A stretch of 64,000 nucleotides of DNA from Symsagittifera roscoffensis (Eukaryota > Xenacoelomorpha > Acoela > Convolutidae): NCBI RefSeq assembly GCF_963678635.1, contig NC_087070.1, positions 24,554,933 to 24,618,932 of the forward strand, read 5' to 3'. The translations under genes and the position numbers were made by a program. Shown piece by piece: positions 1 through 12,840 of the stretch. The notes beneath the pieces are model-generated. The model did no database searches. It was not told where the DNA came from and saw nothing but the letters and a program-made list of their open reading frames with translations. Numbering within the stretch: the first letter of the stretch is position 1; every line of letters starts with the position of its first letter.

Positions 1-2100
1 GAAAATCGGTATGTTTCTGGCATCATTGGAATATCAATTAATCCCTTCTTGAGCACAAAGGCAGGAGCTGCCCACAATAATTTCGAAATCACAGAGCTGC
101 TGAAATTTTCGGACTCAAGAGTAGTTGAGATTGGCTCAGCAGAAAGGGAGAATCCGAGCTTAGATATGCTCCTCGAGAATGAATAGTATTAATCTGCGTG
201 CCACGTTCTGAGACGAAAGTAGAGCTGAGAATGGGAGGCGAGGACAACATACTGTCCACGAACTTGGGGACGGTTTGGAGGTTGCTCAGACCATCTTGTT
301 GTCCACATCCTCAAGCGAACTTGGATGAAGAATTGACGGAGCGAGTGCGGTTGTCACCAAGGAAGGATGAGGACCTGGGAAACTTGAATGTAACACATAA
401 GTTGATCCTGTCTCATCGATAAGAGTCTAAGGAGAAAGCGAGCAAGTCAAGCGAGTCATCAAAAATATTGGATCCAGGCACTTCTCTTGATCGGGCAGTA
501 AGAGGTGGAGAACATTCTTGTGATGAGCCATCTTGCGTGAGGATACAGTCATTTCAAACGGAAGAACTAGCCACGTGGATCTAGCCATAAGGAGAAAAGT
601 GAAGTGCAAATAGTGGCCGACGATTGTTACGCGAGCACCACGGTGAATTTGGCGACCGCACTGGGATTTTTCTCGAGAATGTGTAGCAAGGAGACGCTGA
701 AAATTCTGGAGTCGGAACACCACCTGGTGACAGCGTTGAGTGTTGAGTCTTTGCCCGGATTAATACAAATGATCCAGAAGCATATCAGGAGATGAAAAGT
801 CGGAAGCAGAAATGGGGTTCCCCGTGAGCGAGGCCTATATCCTGCCAATGAATGCGAAGTCTCTAGTGGGATCAGTAATGGCGAACTTGTTTGGGAGCCA
901 TTATCCACTGCACATGTCACTAGTGGATACGTTCAGCCAGATGGTTATGATTGATAAGGTTTTCTCGGTGCCCAAGTGTGTGCGATGGCAAGAATGTCAA
1001 ATCACTCACATCAGTGGCTTCGGAAGATGCTGGGAGCAGTGCGAGGACCAAGGGTGGAAGACTTGAGTGACATCTGGGGAGAAGAACTCTTGAGTTTGGA
1101 AAGAGAGAACACTAGTGATTTCGAAAGGCAAAATGCGACTGGCAAGACGATCAACTGCACACAAGCTGTGGATGAGAACGATGTGACGCAGACGTAGATG
1201 ATGGAATTTGAAACTTTGCTCGAGGCCTCGGGGGAAGTTAACCTCCGAAGTATCAATCTGACACATGGGGGTTACCCATGTCACTGTCTGGCACAGAATG
1301 TGTGGTATCCTGAGCAGTCGAACCTCTGCTTGTTATCGGACATTGAAGAGATTCGGTCGATAGGTTTACCGGACCAACAACAGAAGGTCACACTTTTCGT
1401 TGTGAGATCGATATTGGCGTTTTGATGGATTGAAGTGAATATAAAGAAGTATCGAGAATCAAGGGCACGGGCAGTGGAGGCGATGCACGCTACTGATTAT
1501 AGCAGTCGATAGCTATACCCATGGAAGTAAGGCACGTGTGGAGCCGCATACGGTTCTTCTCATGGTTTCAAGCAACGCTGACCTCATGCCCTATGCTTTG
1601 ACGAAGGTCCACATGAAAAAAAATCATAACGGTATCGCCAGTTCCTAGCTGAGATAGGTCCAGAAGTCTTCAAGAGACCGTTGCTCACTCATCGTAATGG
1701 GATAACGACGGGATGGAAAAGGTTTGGTAAAGTGTCTAGAGATAAAATCAAGGGAGTCGATACTGGAGGAGGACCTGGCAAAGAATATGAGCTTGAGCTT
1801 ACATCACTCCTTTTGTCTGAACAGGAAGCCCAAGGTGAAGAAGCTACCGAGTCAACCGAGAAGATTACAAGAGCAAAGGGAATGGATGCGGGCCTATGAA
1901 CAACTGACGGCACGGGGAAGAATTGAGGAAGAATTGACGAGGTAGATCACGGTTTCGAGCACATCTGGACCCTGTACTTCAAATACAGGGGTCAAAAAGT
2001 GAGCAGGGTGATCGGAGTGAAATCTTGAGACTTGAGTGGGGAATAAAAAGGGGACTTGAGTGTTCACTTGGATGAAATCAGAGGGCACGGAAAAAAATTT
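1..2100. other. GC-richer stretch of broken reading frames, unidentified
   Basis: This stretch is visibly richer in G and C than the A/T-rich DNA that follows. The plus strand holds several short open pieces: a frame open from the window edge to a TAG near 187, one at about 812-1066, and pieces near 1500-1950. They lie in different frames and are divided by stops. The pattern fits an old coding sequence, perhaps a retroelement polyprotein, that has taken many indels. I do not recognise a domain in any piece, so no function is assigned. It could also be one end of a gene continuing left of the window. Confidence 0.25.
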
Positions 2101-3240
2101 CAATATATATAAACTTTTGTTATCTAATATAATATATCTGTTTATATATCAAAATTTGCATTGCAACTTTCTGACTGGGTTGAACAAAAGAGTTTTTAGA
2201 AAAGTAAGCTTACAAAGCTGAAAATCAGAGTACAGTTAGTTGAAGATTTTGATTGCTGTTCAGCTATAGAAAGACATTTTTACCTTGTTGTGAATTTTGG
2301 GGATGTAGATAAGGTTGATCTGCTGCAAACTTCTGTAAATGACCACTGGCACCGTATGTGGAGACACTCGATAATCTGGAGGCTCACTGACATGCCGACG
2401 CCGCGCGATGGGGACATCGATCCTGAGTCCGGGGAGTATGTGCTAGTCGGTCATATTTTAAAATTTGACCTTGATATGGAAGTTTAACCCTGATTTTGGG
2501 GACAAAAGTAGTTTTTCATAGATTCGAATCGACCATGTCATGCTCGCGACAACTGAAAATCAGAAATTAAGATCATCAGAAGATTCCAAATAAAATTGCG
2601 GGAAAGTTGACAGAAATTACAAGAGTAAGATTGCTATTCGCAATTTTACCAGAATCTTCAGTAAGAGTAAAGCTGTCTTGTTCCCGACTGAATTCGGAAA
2701 AAAGTACAATCGATTAGGCAAGAGTGAATTTTGACTGGGAAGATGATCAACTGAAGCTGCTCAATGTTCCGAAGAATAAAACAGCTTAAGTTAAACTTAT
2801 TTACTTCAAACTTTTTCTAGAGTTATCTTAGTAACGTTATTTACTTGAATCTAGATTCGTGTCCGTATGTGAGTCCTGAATTTATTTTCTTGAGTGCACT
2901 TTAACTGATTATGTTGAGACAAGTCGAGTATTAGGTTGATCCATCTGAAATGGATCAAAAGCCCACTTCCAATAAAAAATAATGATAACTAGAGCTTCCA
3001 ACCCTGTTTTTAATTGCGTTCGCGTGTTTTAGGTATTTAGAGACCTAGCCATGGGGTGTTTTTTTTCTGGAGTGGGGGTTTTTTTTGTAGTGGTCTTTAA
3101 CACGATTTGTAGTCTCATGTCTTACACGAACCGAATTGGCTCCGACTGAATGAGCTACAAAAGCACAACAGATAGTGTCCCTGACCCTTGAGACAATGGT
3201 TCTAGGGCTTGTTTTTTTAACCTCATATGTGACATAAGTA
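2101..3240. other. Non-coding, nothing recognised
   Basis: A/T-rich DNA with homopolymer runs and no convincing reading frame, RNA gene or repeat border. A short open piece near 2290-2487 has no recognisable motif. Confidence 0.4.
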
Positions 3241-3249
3241 GGCGACTGT

Positions 3250-4570
3250 TACAGTTGCAGAGTTTCGTCAGAGGACGTGGTATCAAGGCATCAATTATGT
3301 TAATTTGGACAATGAACTAGAAAAAGTTCATCAGGAACTGGTTGAAAAGATTAGTGCTCAATTCAATGAACGACCTCCTGATGATTTTCCTGTAATGGCT
3401 TTGGCAAGTAGACTGCTTTTGATAACACCAAATTTGTTGAGATGTAACTTAATGCAAATAGCAGAAGTTATTGTTAGAGCATTATCATTTTTATTGGACT
3501 TTGTGGAAATGAACAGATGAAACCTCTGATAGCGAGACGTTTGGGTTTGCTTGGATTGACCCTGGACGATATTGATGTCAGCAATTCCGATTCAAGAAGT
3601 GATGCCAAGAAAGTTTCAGATAGTATCGTTTGTTTTTATATTCGTGTCTAGCTCACGTTGTCAATCTTTTTCCAATGAAATTTTGAATACAAAAGATGAT
3701 GACGAGTTTGATTTTGACGCTGATGATGTTGACCTGAGATGCCTTGCCACAAACCAGAATATAGTTTTCCATAAAATTGTCTCGCAAGTGCATTCGTTTG
3801 TAGCTGAACTAACGAAAACCAGTAAGCTTGTAGATTCCCTGAATCAATTTCAGACGGCAGCAGGTAAAGAGATTCTTAAAGTTGTTCTAGACAAAAAAAC
3901 ACAGTAGAATTATTCTACACTTGATGGGCTTGTGCGCTTTTCAAAGCTGAAAACTGTCTTGGTCATTTTACTTCCCGAACTTGTTGATAATAACTGGGAG
4001 ACTGTTATTGAATATCAAAGTTTTGGAGCCTCTAGAATCGGTAACCTTTAAGATGCAGAAGGGCTAGGCTAATGCTGAAACTATTGTTGAAGTTGCGGGT
4101 GTTTTGCGCAGCATTGTCGAAGATGAAGTTTCACTGCCAGGTCTTATTAGTCGAGTTTTATCACAACATATTGACGGCAATTCTGTAACTCAAGCCCTTA
4201 AACGAAAAAATGGCGGTTTTTACAATTTTTTGCGCTCCAAAATGCAAGTGGCTAACAATATTAAAAGACGTAAAGAGCAAGACAGTTCACCCAATCGCGC
4301 TCCCACGTCAACCCATGGTTATACTGGCAGCTCTTCTGCACCCGAGTCATTTCAGGAAAAATTCACTCGAAAATGAAACTTAGCCAGCACATTAATTGAA
4401 GAAGATCCTGTGGCTGTGATGTGCAATTTCAAGCCTGCTTCGGCTGACCCCGAAAGACTTTTTTCGTCTGAAAAAAAATTACATACATAGCCGTTTGACA
4501 CCGCCGACTGTCATTAAGAAGAACGCTCTTTTAATTTTTTGCTGTTTAACAGAACTTGAACAATTTGTTA
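3250..4570 (+). pseudogene. hAT-family DNA transposase relic
   Basis: Pieces of a transposase run in order on the plus strand in different frames. A piece at 3305-3520 is followed by one ending near 3906 that contains an acidic patch and a helical segment. A third piece reads LKTVLVILLPELVDNNWE near 3950-4010, typical of the helical part of hAT/BED-type transposases. The strongest evidence is the 3' end. At about 4410-4490 the frame gives PASADPERLFSSEKK, which matches the conserved hAT C-terminal dimerisation motif, and a downstream frame reads RLTPPTVIKKNALL, like the usual last residues. Stops and frameshifts divide every piece, so it is inactive. I could not find the terminal inverted repeats. 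Confidence 0.6.
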
Positions 4571-7110
4571 TCAATTTAGAACTATTTATTGTTCGACTTT
4601 TTAACTTAAAACTGTGTTTTGTCTTAAAAGTGTGTGTTTACTTCAATCTTCTTGTTATTATAATATTTTTTTTGATTTGTTGACTGTGTCAATTCATTTT
4701 TCGACTCTCAAAACTGTGTGAATGTGTTAATTTCAGGTGGTTAATGAATTCAAAACCATGTAGTATAGTAATTGCGATCGTTGCTTGCGATTGTTCACCT
4801 TCTTGCGATTGTGATAACTTGCTTGGAAAACCAATGCGATTACGGTTGCCATGAACTTCAAATTTTAATGTTTTTGTGAATTGTTGTTTGCGATTATTTG
4901 AAATCCTTGCCCCCAACCCGTCTTTTTGGCTAAAATTAAAATCTCAGACTTTAAAGATTAGTTTTCGAGAAAAGTTTAAAAAAATTCAAAAAAGGTCAAA
5001 AAACGAAATGGTGATTTTTCTAGTGGCCCTAATTTTTTGGGTCAAAAAAATTGGGCGTAGCCCCTCAGTCAGAGGGGCTTCAATCCACCTCTTTTATCCT
5101 TTGAAGCAAAAATCTCAGATTTGGGAGGGTAGTTTTAGAGAAAATGTTAGAATCTGAAATAATAGGTCAAAATTTCACCCCACATATTTTTTTCGAAGGC
5201 CGTAGAAAATGGGGTAAAGTAAAAACAAATAAAAGGAGCAGACACACAGATGAGTGGGCGGACTTCCCTTTGGTATCTTTTTTTAAAAATCGGAATAGTA
5301 GTCTTTGAGAAAAACCAAAATTTTAAAAGTGAGGAGCTTTTTCAAAGTGTCTCAAAAAATAAATAAATAAATAATGCCATACGTTCCCATACGATCCCAC
5401 ACTTTTTCATCATAACTAAAATTATCAAACAGGAACATAACGACAGATTTTAGTTTTTATCCTATAACGATTTCCTAGCGTTAAGATTAGGCCGTCAGTG
5501 CTTCTAACCGTCTCGACTAAAGCCAATTCGAAGTGTTCTTCAACAAGATTGACTGAACGAACGTGTAAACGTTGAAAAGAGATCGGCCGAATCGTGAAAT
5601 TTAAACAATTACATGCAAAATCAGCGGGCTCAATATCCCCAGACCACGAGGCCTTTCCTAAATTATGGCTACTATTTTATCATTATTTTATTATTGCTTA
5701 AGAAGATCGAAGAAACAAAAAAGTAAATTTCAAACGTTTTCGCAATGTGCATCGTCACGTTTTTACAAAAAAACTAATCTAAATGGCGTCACCATATCAA
5801 TATACGACTGTTTTTTACAAATTTTCTCATAAATTGTGGATCTAAACATCAAGTTAAAAACTCGCCACTCAAAATGGACCTCTGAAATTATTCAATCTTT
5901 TAAAAGTACTTTTAATCTCTAAAAGTATTTAAGCAATTTGTAGTTAGTTTTTATAGAAATTTTTGGAGCAAAAATTGATTAGGATATGTACATTTTGATT
6001 CAACAACGAAAATGAATTTTGAATAATTTTTCTGTGCCAGCTCTTTGCTTTTAAATTTGTCGCGCGTGTTCAAACTCGGCTTTTTTTACCTGATAATTAT
6101 GCATCTCAAGTTAACCAATCAATTTGACTGTTCTACTTGTCATTTTTTCCCAAGTAGCATCTGCGCTATTTCACTTAAGTCTGCTTTGCTGAAGGTGGAG
6201 GCCTACCGGTGAGTCAGCTTTCTTATTTTCTTCTATTCTATTGGTCAAAAGCCGAACAGTTTTTCCAACATGGGTGGAGGTACATCCACTAAAAGACAGT
6301 TTATAAGCTCTTTTGACTTGAGGTCAATAGATAAGGCTGGTTCTGGCCCCTGTTGACGTGGTTGTAAATTTCTTGCTGTAAGAACTACTTAACAATTGTT
6401 TAGTTTTCGTATCCTATTTTCAAACTTTTTGGCTTTCGTTACATCCATAGTGAACCATCAGCATTTGGGGCTTCGCATCCTTTAGTGATTGAGTTGAATT
6501 ACTCCTCTCCTTGTCAAAGGGCGTGCCCTTACCTTAATTGATTTTGGCAAATGGTGTCTGTTGCCACTTTTGCGGACTAATGTCAGCCATTGAGCCCTGT
6601 TAGTTTCCAAATTTTTCCAAATTTCTCGCAACTAGATGTACAACATTTTGAAGTACAGTGTCTTGGATTTAAGTACAGATCGGGCGCAGCTCCTGTAGTT
6701 AAACTTAGTCCGAGTATTTGTTGGTTTTTGATTCAAATTGCTGGTTACCCTCTTTTCTTGCGATAGATTTACGTTCAAAATGTCATTTTGATTAATTTCT
6801 TTTAGTCTGAGCTATAGATTTGATTGAAAGGAATTGGCGGCGTCTCTGAAGAACACTAGTTGGATCAATTTTGACTGTTCTAACATTGTCATCCCCATAA
6901 CATTAGAATATTTTTACCTGTGGAGTGCCCTTCTCATTGTTCTTAGCCCTGCAGCAGCTTTCACAATTCAAGACTATCTCGGGTATTAATACGTATGCAA
7001 GAACAACCAGTTTTTCTTATTCAAGATGCCACCCGTTTTTGCATCTCTTGTATTCAATGACCTTCGGTCGATATGTTAGTTTCCTGCTGCAACATGAGCA
7101 CAAACCGTTA
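4571..7110. other. Non-coding, nothing recognised
   Basis: Low-complexity A/T-rich DNA. Reading frames here are short and lack recognisable motifs. No RNA gene or clear repeat boundary is visible. Confidence 0.4.
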
Positions 7111-7119
7111 TTGTTATCC

Positions 7120-7270
7120 ATGAGCTGGCGTACGTACACCCATGCTTCAGCGACTGGAGTTGAAGAGCCAAGGAATTATTCAGAAGCAGTGTTTGGACCC
7201 GAAAAGGAGCAGTGGTCAGCCATTGTGTCTTTGGATGTGAAGCCACGGAAAAATTCAAGGGTTAGCCAAT
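7120..7270 (+). pseudogene. Probable Ty1/Copia pol fragment
   Basis: The plus-strand frame ending at 7272 contains EEPRNYSEAVFGPEKEQW. The spacing of Glu-Pro, Ala and Glu-x-x-Trp resembles the segment that opens the Copia-type reverse transcriptase domain. Downstream sequence to about 7470 gives no further convincing match, and the frame stops at 7270-7272. It is a short scrap at best, identified from one motif, and chance resemblance cannot be excluded. Confidence 0.35.
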
Positions 7271-7794
7271 AAGGATCAGCCAGATTGATCAGAAAAAGTT
7301 CATGCAACTGAAAGGGTTTTCATAGGCAAAAACGAAAAATTGATAAAATCAAGTATTACATTTATGGATTTAGAAACAGCATCTCTGTTTATGATATTGC
7401 CAGGCTACTAGCTTGTAAATATAATTTTAAGGAGATTGGGGCAAAATTGACTACAGTAAGAGGCACTTAAAAGAGATTCAAGAAATTAACTTTCTTTAAA
7501 CTTACATAATAAAAACGCTTTCTTTGTTAGCTCTGAGACTTCGTCACAATAGGATAATTGAAGTTCCATATGTTTTATATTCCAGTGAATCAATTTTTAA
7601 ATTGATCGCAATTATAGCCTAAAGTTTTCATGGGTAAGGGTTATCGTTTATTTTCGTGCGATATGAAACCAAATTCTGTATAAGAAAACATACCAAGAGA
7701 CAATCTAATTGAAATTTAGTTAGTCTTGCTTGATATTGTGCAAGAAATATATTTTTGTTTGACTGTTACAGAAAAAGACGAGACATTTGTGTTG

Positions 7795-7910
7795 GGAGCA
7801 GGGGCGAATCCAGGATTTTCTCGAGGTGGGGCGGATTTTCAAAACAATTTCGAAATTTTACTTTTTTTTATGTCGACCAAATTGATTTTCCAAGCTCTCC
7901 CAAAGCATTA
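7795..7910 (+). repeat. Dispersed repeat, copy 1 (GGGGCGRATCCAGGATTTT type)
   Basis: This stretch begins GGGGCGAATCCAGGATTTT and contains GGGGCGGATTTTCAAA and GTCGACCAAATTGATTTTC. The same motifs in the same order occur at about 33,665-33,790 (plus strand) and about 17,195-17,330 (minus strand), so it is an interspersed repeat. The open reading frames over it are a by-product of the repeat. Family unknown. Confidence 0.6.
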
Positions 7911-9235
7911 AAGAGACCTTGTTTTGGTGAACTTTTCTTGCAGGCAATATTTTGATAAAAAACAGGCCAAAAATTAGTACTGCAAATGTTTTTTAAAATT
8001 GATTTTACTATACGGCCTACTCAACATTGAAAACCAAAAACTACTGAAATTGCAAAAGTAAAAAATCCAAACGAACACCACCCCCCTCCACCCGAACGTT
8101 TGATTTCTCTTGCTCTCTTGACTTTAGTTGCTACTTTTGGAGCGAGGAAAAATTGTACATACATACTTACACACATACATTCATACAAACATACACTTAT
8201 ACATACATACATATTCCGCATTTTTCGGGCGAATTCATCCAAAAAGTGACCAAAACCTATCATTTTAAAAACAAGGCGGTAAAGAAAAATTTGCCAACAG
8301 ATGACTGTTAAGATTTTTTTGGAGAGCCCAAAAAATCAAGTTGGTCGATCTAAAGTATAGGTTGCGCAAAAAATTTAAATTATCTTATGTTGATTCTGCA
8401 TTCATACTAAGACAAGATCTCCTGCATGCATACATACATATACACATCAAAGGATACAAAAGTTACCCTTCCAAAATTTAATTCTACCACCCTACATCGC
8501 TTATAAACAATTTAAGAAAAAATTCGAAAGGAAAAAAATATAGCAACAGGCATCGAGAAAAAATTTAACTTGCGCAAAAATTTGTTGAAACTGGACAGCA
8601 GGTGAATAAATTTAGATAAACATGTGCAAACTAATTTGTGTGCGTTGACTTTGACATATTCGCTCACTGTGAAAAAGTAGAGTTAAAAAATCAACTATTT
8701 TAAGTTTTTTATGATTCTCATAAAAATGAAATAAAAAGTCGATGATAATTACTTTGCAATGGTTTCAATGCTTTTTAAATTAGTAGCAAACTAAACCATT
8801 TTAAACTCATTACACTTCATCAAATTTTAATAGAAACTGACGATGAAACTCAAATATAATCGATCTTTAACAATCAAAATCGAATGCAAGACATCGTTTT
8901 AAAAAATTTTTCAAAATATTTAGATTAGATTAGTTTGGACCAATACCAGCGTTCTATTTTGAACTGAGTATTTGCCGAGAAAAGTTTACTGTTAAATCAA
9001 CTGTTTGGATTGAATTGTTTATTAGGCTTTTTTGAGGTTGCAGCGAGCATAATATGGAGCCCCACAATGGAGAACGAGTGCTTCTATCAGTTGTCTGATT
9101 GTCGCGTACCAAAATTTCCGAGTAACGAAAGTCATTACAGAGTGTGCAAATGGGCGAAATAGTCAGAAGTACACTTTTCAAATTGTCAGAAGAGCAAATC
9201 TGGACGTCAGAAGTGCAAGTTTTCTAATAAAAACG
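7911..9235. other. Non-coding, with microsatellite
   Basis: A/T-rich sequence without a convincing gene. It includes a degenerate CATA/CACA microsatellite at about 8157-8214 and a smaller one near 8425-8445. Confidence 0.45.
8157..8214. repeat. CATA-type microsatellite
   Basis: Interrupted copies of CATA with CACA and TTCA variants run across the interval. Confidence 0.7.
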
Positions 9236-9654
9236 TCTGGCTCGTCGAGGTGTCTAGTTGGCCGAAAATGTCTAGTTTGCCGAAAGAGGGCGTTTGGCAG
9301 CAAGTGTGCAGTTGGCCGAAAGTGTCTAGTTGGCCGTCTTGTCGAGCAAAAATGGCCATTTGGCCGAAAGTATCGAGTTGACCGAAACTGCGCGTTTGGC
9401 CAAAAGAGTCTAGTTAGCCGAAAATGTCTAGTTCGCTTAATGTGTATATCTGGCCGTCTAATTGGCCGAAAATGGGTGTTTGGCCGAAAGTGTCTAGTTC
9501 GCCGTCTAATTGGCCAAAAGTTGGCGTTTGTCCGAAAGCGTCAAGTGGGCCGAAAGAATCCAGTCGGCAGAAAATGGGCGTTTGGCCTAAAGTATCTAGC
9601 TGGCCGAAAAGTGTCTAATTGGCCTTAAGTGTCTAATTGGCCGTCTAGTTGGCC
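9236..9654 (+). repeat. GGCCGAAA-containing tandem array
   Basis: About 420 bp are built from two alternating half-units, GTCTAGTTGGCCGAAA and GGGCGTTTGGCCGAAAG, with many substitutions and small indels. The half-unit is near 16-20 bp and the higher-order unit about 40 bp. GC content is above that of the flanks. Because the array is open in two frames it produces spurious Trp-Pro-Lys-rich frames, which I do not count as genes. Confidence 0.8.
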
Positions 9655-11640
9655 AAGATTCAGCGAGTGAGCAGGGATACTATTGAACTAGTGTTAAATT
9701 GGTCGAGCTGCTAGAAAGCCTTCATTACGAAAATATGGGGCGAGATTGGAATTAGCCGAAATTTGTTGCGTGGCCGATGAGCATGTGAGCCGACAGACGA
9801 AAAGGCAGAAGAGTAGAGATCTTTTCAGTTAGCCACACTCCCTGTGATTGCCCGATCTCAAAACAATTTGAAGAAAAAAAAAAAACTTTATAACTTGAGG
9901 CTACAAACTTGATCAGATGTTTTTGGATTACCTTGGTTGGACTAAATACTGGTAATCATAATCAGGGTTTGGATTTTTTTATATCAAACGCAAAACTGCA
10001 TGGTGTGGTAGCGCAATATTGGGCAGATTAAGCTTCAGGTTTTTCAGCCTCAGGTTTTTCCGCATTTGTTGTTGGAATTCAATCGAACTACTTAAATCCT
10101 AACCACAAGGATTAGAAATCTGAAGATGGTGCCTGTATGGTGTTCATAACATCACGCTCTTCGCATACAACCGCACCGATCCAAAAGCGCGTTAACAGAC
10201 TTGCTGAACTTCAGCACTATAGACTCGCAGAAGGCTACTCAGTTCTATCTGCATTTTTTGCTATCGTCAAGATCCAACCTTGTCATTTGGCATGATGCCA
10301 TTAATAATTCCATACGGAAGCATAGTAGTAACAATAACCGTAGACCAAGTTTTGAGAAGCTTACGAATTTGTGTTGACGGTACAAGAAGAACATGTGTGC
10401 AATCGCTTACTGCCAACAGAGCGGTACAGAGATTAAAGAGAAGTAACTAATTGAAACTGGAATCCCCTACTTGATATCTAGAAGGACTTCAGGTCTAATC
10501 GAAAGGCAGAGGGCCAGTTTCTCATTCAGAAAAACGAGAAGCTTAAAGACCTACTCTTGTTAAGTGGTTGCAGTGCTAGCCAAACAACCCTCAAAACAGT
10601 AAGAAGCGGATACGTTTACCCCTTAAAAACCGTAAAACCGTACAAAACAGCCTTAAGATAGAAATTTTAAATATTCAAGTAAATATCCCAGCAAACTAAC
10701 TTTCCACTGATATGACTCCTTGTAGTTTAATAAAGACTACGGGGTTAAAAGTTCTTCAGTGCATAAGGAACTTATAACGCTCATTTCATTGATTGCTTGT
10801 AGTTTCATTGTCTCTAATCTAGCTAAGTTAGAAGTTGTCTCCTTTTTCATCTCAAAGTCTGCGTTTCGTATCTAGAGTCAACTCTCAAGCTGCTAGGCAA
10901 TTTTTTGGCTTCCATGAGCTCAAAGAATTCACTTGTTATTTAACTTTGAAAAAAAAGCTCCTAAACGTTTGAATTTTGACTGTCTTATTCATTGATATTT
11001 TTTACGTCGTACATAAATTACCATTTAAATATTCTATTGGTAAGATATAAAGCATCAATGAGTAAAAGGTAACCAATGAAAGCATGGAAGAAAATATACG
11101 GAAAAAGTTAAGTAGTTATTCCAGTACAGGGTTTGAACAGATCTTTTTCTTTAAACAAATTTTGTGTTTTTGTAGTAGAATACTTTGAAAGTCAAAGCCG
11201 ATAGACAAAAAAATCAAGACAGCTAGTAAAAAATCTGAATTTAATAAAACAGGCTGTTAAAATGAGTACGGAAATCATTAAATTTGCCTGAAACATCCCA
11301 GACAAAAACAAACCCAAACTAAATCTTTGGCTCCACAATTTAAAAGAGACCAATGGTAAGATTCGAGAGGAGGCTGAAATTTTTAAACCAAAGTTACAAA
11401 AAACACAGAAGCAAATGGGACGGTAGTGGCAGAAGCAAACGGGAAGGTCAAAATACTCAGAAGCAAATGAGAATGTCAAAATCTTTGCTTCAAATTGGTG
11501 GTATTGGGTCAGAAAAGTCCAAGGCAGCTATCAAAAACTCGTTAAAACCTAATATCAAAAGAATGCACAATTCGACCTCACATTCCAGTCGGTATGCGGT
11601 CTTATTAGAATCTAAAACTTATAGTAAGATCTTGCTTTGA
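9655..11640. other. Non-coding, nothing recognised
   Basis: Mostly unique A/T-rich sequence. Frames near 10,100-10,600 are short and broken. The open pieces at about 11,192-11,640 show no recognisable motif. The left end of the BEL/Pao relic may lie in this stretch, but I could not locate an LTR. Confidence 0.35.
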
Positions 11641-12689
11641 ATAGTTTTTTGCAATAAAATTTTATCAGGCAAACTAGCGTAGCTTTGAAGTTAAAGTAAT
11701 TGCAAAGAGAATAAAACAATTAGTGGTATTAGCCAAGGATTATGAAGGAAGGCTAAAAAATTGAGTTGGAGAAACATGCAAATAGAAGATGAACTATGTA
11801 CCGAACTTAGTACTCAATGATGATAAAAAGGAAGAGGATCGTACTAGCTCCTGGGTCGCTTTTATCAAACATCAAATTTCTGCTGACTCAGTCGCGCTAC
11901 AGAAAACACAGTAAGCAATGATTAAAAAAAAATTCCCACCACAGGCTCGCTGTCAATTTGTGAGTTTCATGGAAATACTGGTCCGGTATCCACTGCTGAG
12001 AATCAATCATCTATTGATCCTCGTTTGCAGAATCGTAATCATATAGCCTCCCGACAAACTTACCCCAATTAGAAACTGCCTTCACATACCAAAGATGCAT
12101 CTATTAATTTTCCTCCTTGTCTTGCACCTCATACAAATATTAATTATCAACCATCTTCCATTTGTCCTCGAGCTTGTTTCTTCTCGAACGCGAACTTTCG
12201 ATCAACTGTTAGTAACACAAACGTGCAGGGTCTGATGAATTTTTTTCATTACTCTACACCGTTCCAAAAACTGTTGCAATTTTTGTTCTGCAAGTATCGC
12301 ATGATAAGCCGATAGCACCAACAGCGCATTCACATATCCGCAAGTCGCAAAAACAGCAAGTTTTCTGTGCACCAAACTGCGCTGCTAAAAGCATAACTGC
12401 TAGGGTCAATTTGAGCAATTCGGCATGTGATCGGATCTCGTCAACACCTGTCATGTCACTGCATCAACACGCCTATGCAATTGAGTTTTCTATAGCCACT
12501 CCGATTGGTCCAACTTTTGAGATCATGCGGTATACCAGTGCTGGTACCGAATACTACACTCCTCAAGCAGATCTTCAAAGTACAAATCCTGCTTACCAAG
12601 AGTTTTCTAACAACCTGATGTTGGCTCGTTGTATGAACATTCGATAGAGAACCACTTTCGGCTCCTGAACTCACGGGTTTATTGAAAAG

Positions 12690-12840
12690 TAACTACAAAG
12701 ATCATCTCCCAAAATTGAAATTACTTCAATTTGACGGCAGTGCTCTGAACTGGCTCGAATGGTTTGGAAATTTTACCACAACCAATGATTCCGCACTTCT
12801 TAGTGATAAAAAGATTGAACTATTCTAAAAACGCTTGAAG
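12690..12840 (+). pseudogene. BEL/Pao gag fragment (DUF1759-like)
   Basis: The frame gives LPKLKLLQFDGSALNWLEW followed by an acidic/Ser stretch and DKKIELF. The pattern of a Lys/Leu-rich lead, FDG, and two Trp residues before a charged helix is the signature of the DUF1759 segment in Pao-type Gag proteins. A TAA follows almost at once (near 12,829) and the continuation is in broken frames. Confidence 0.65.

Noticed and set aside
9236-9654. Tandem array as a CRISPR array
   Set aside because: Units are contiguous and variable with no unique spacers, and the sequence is from a eukaryote.
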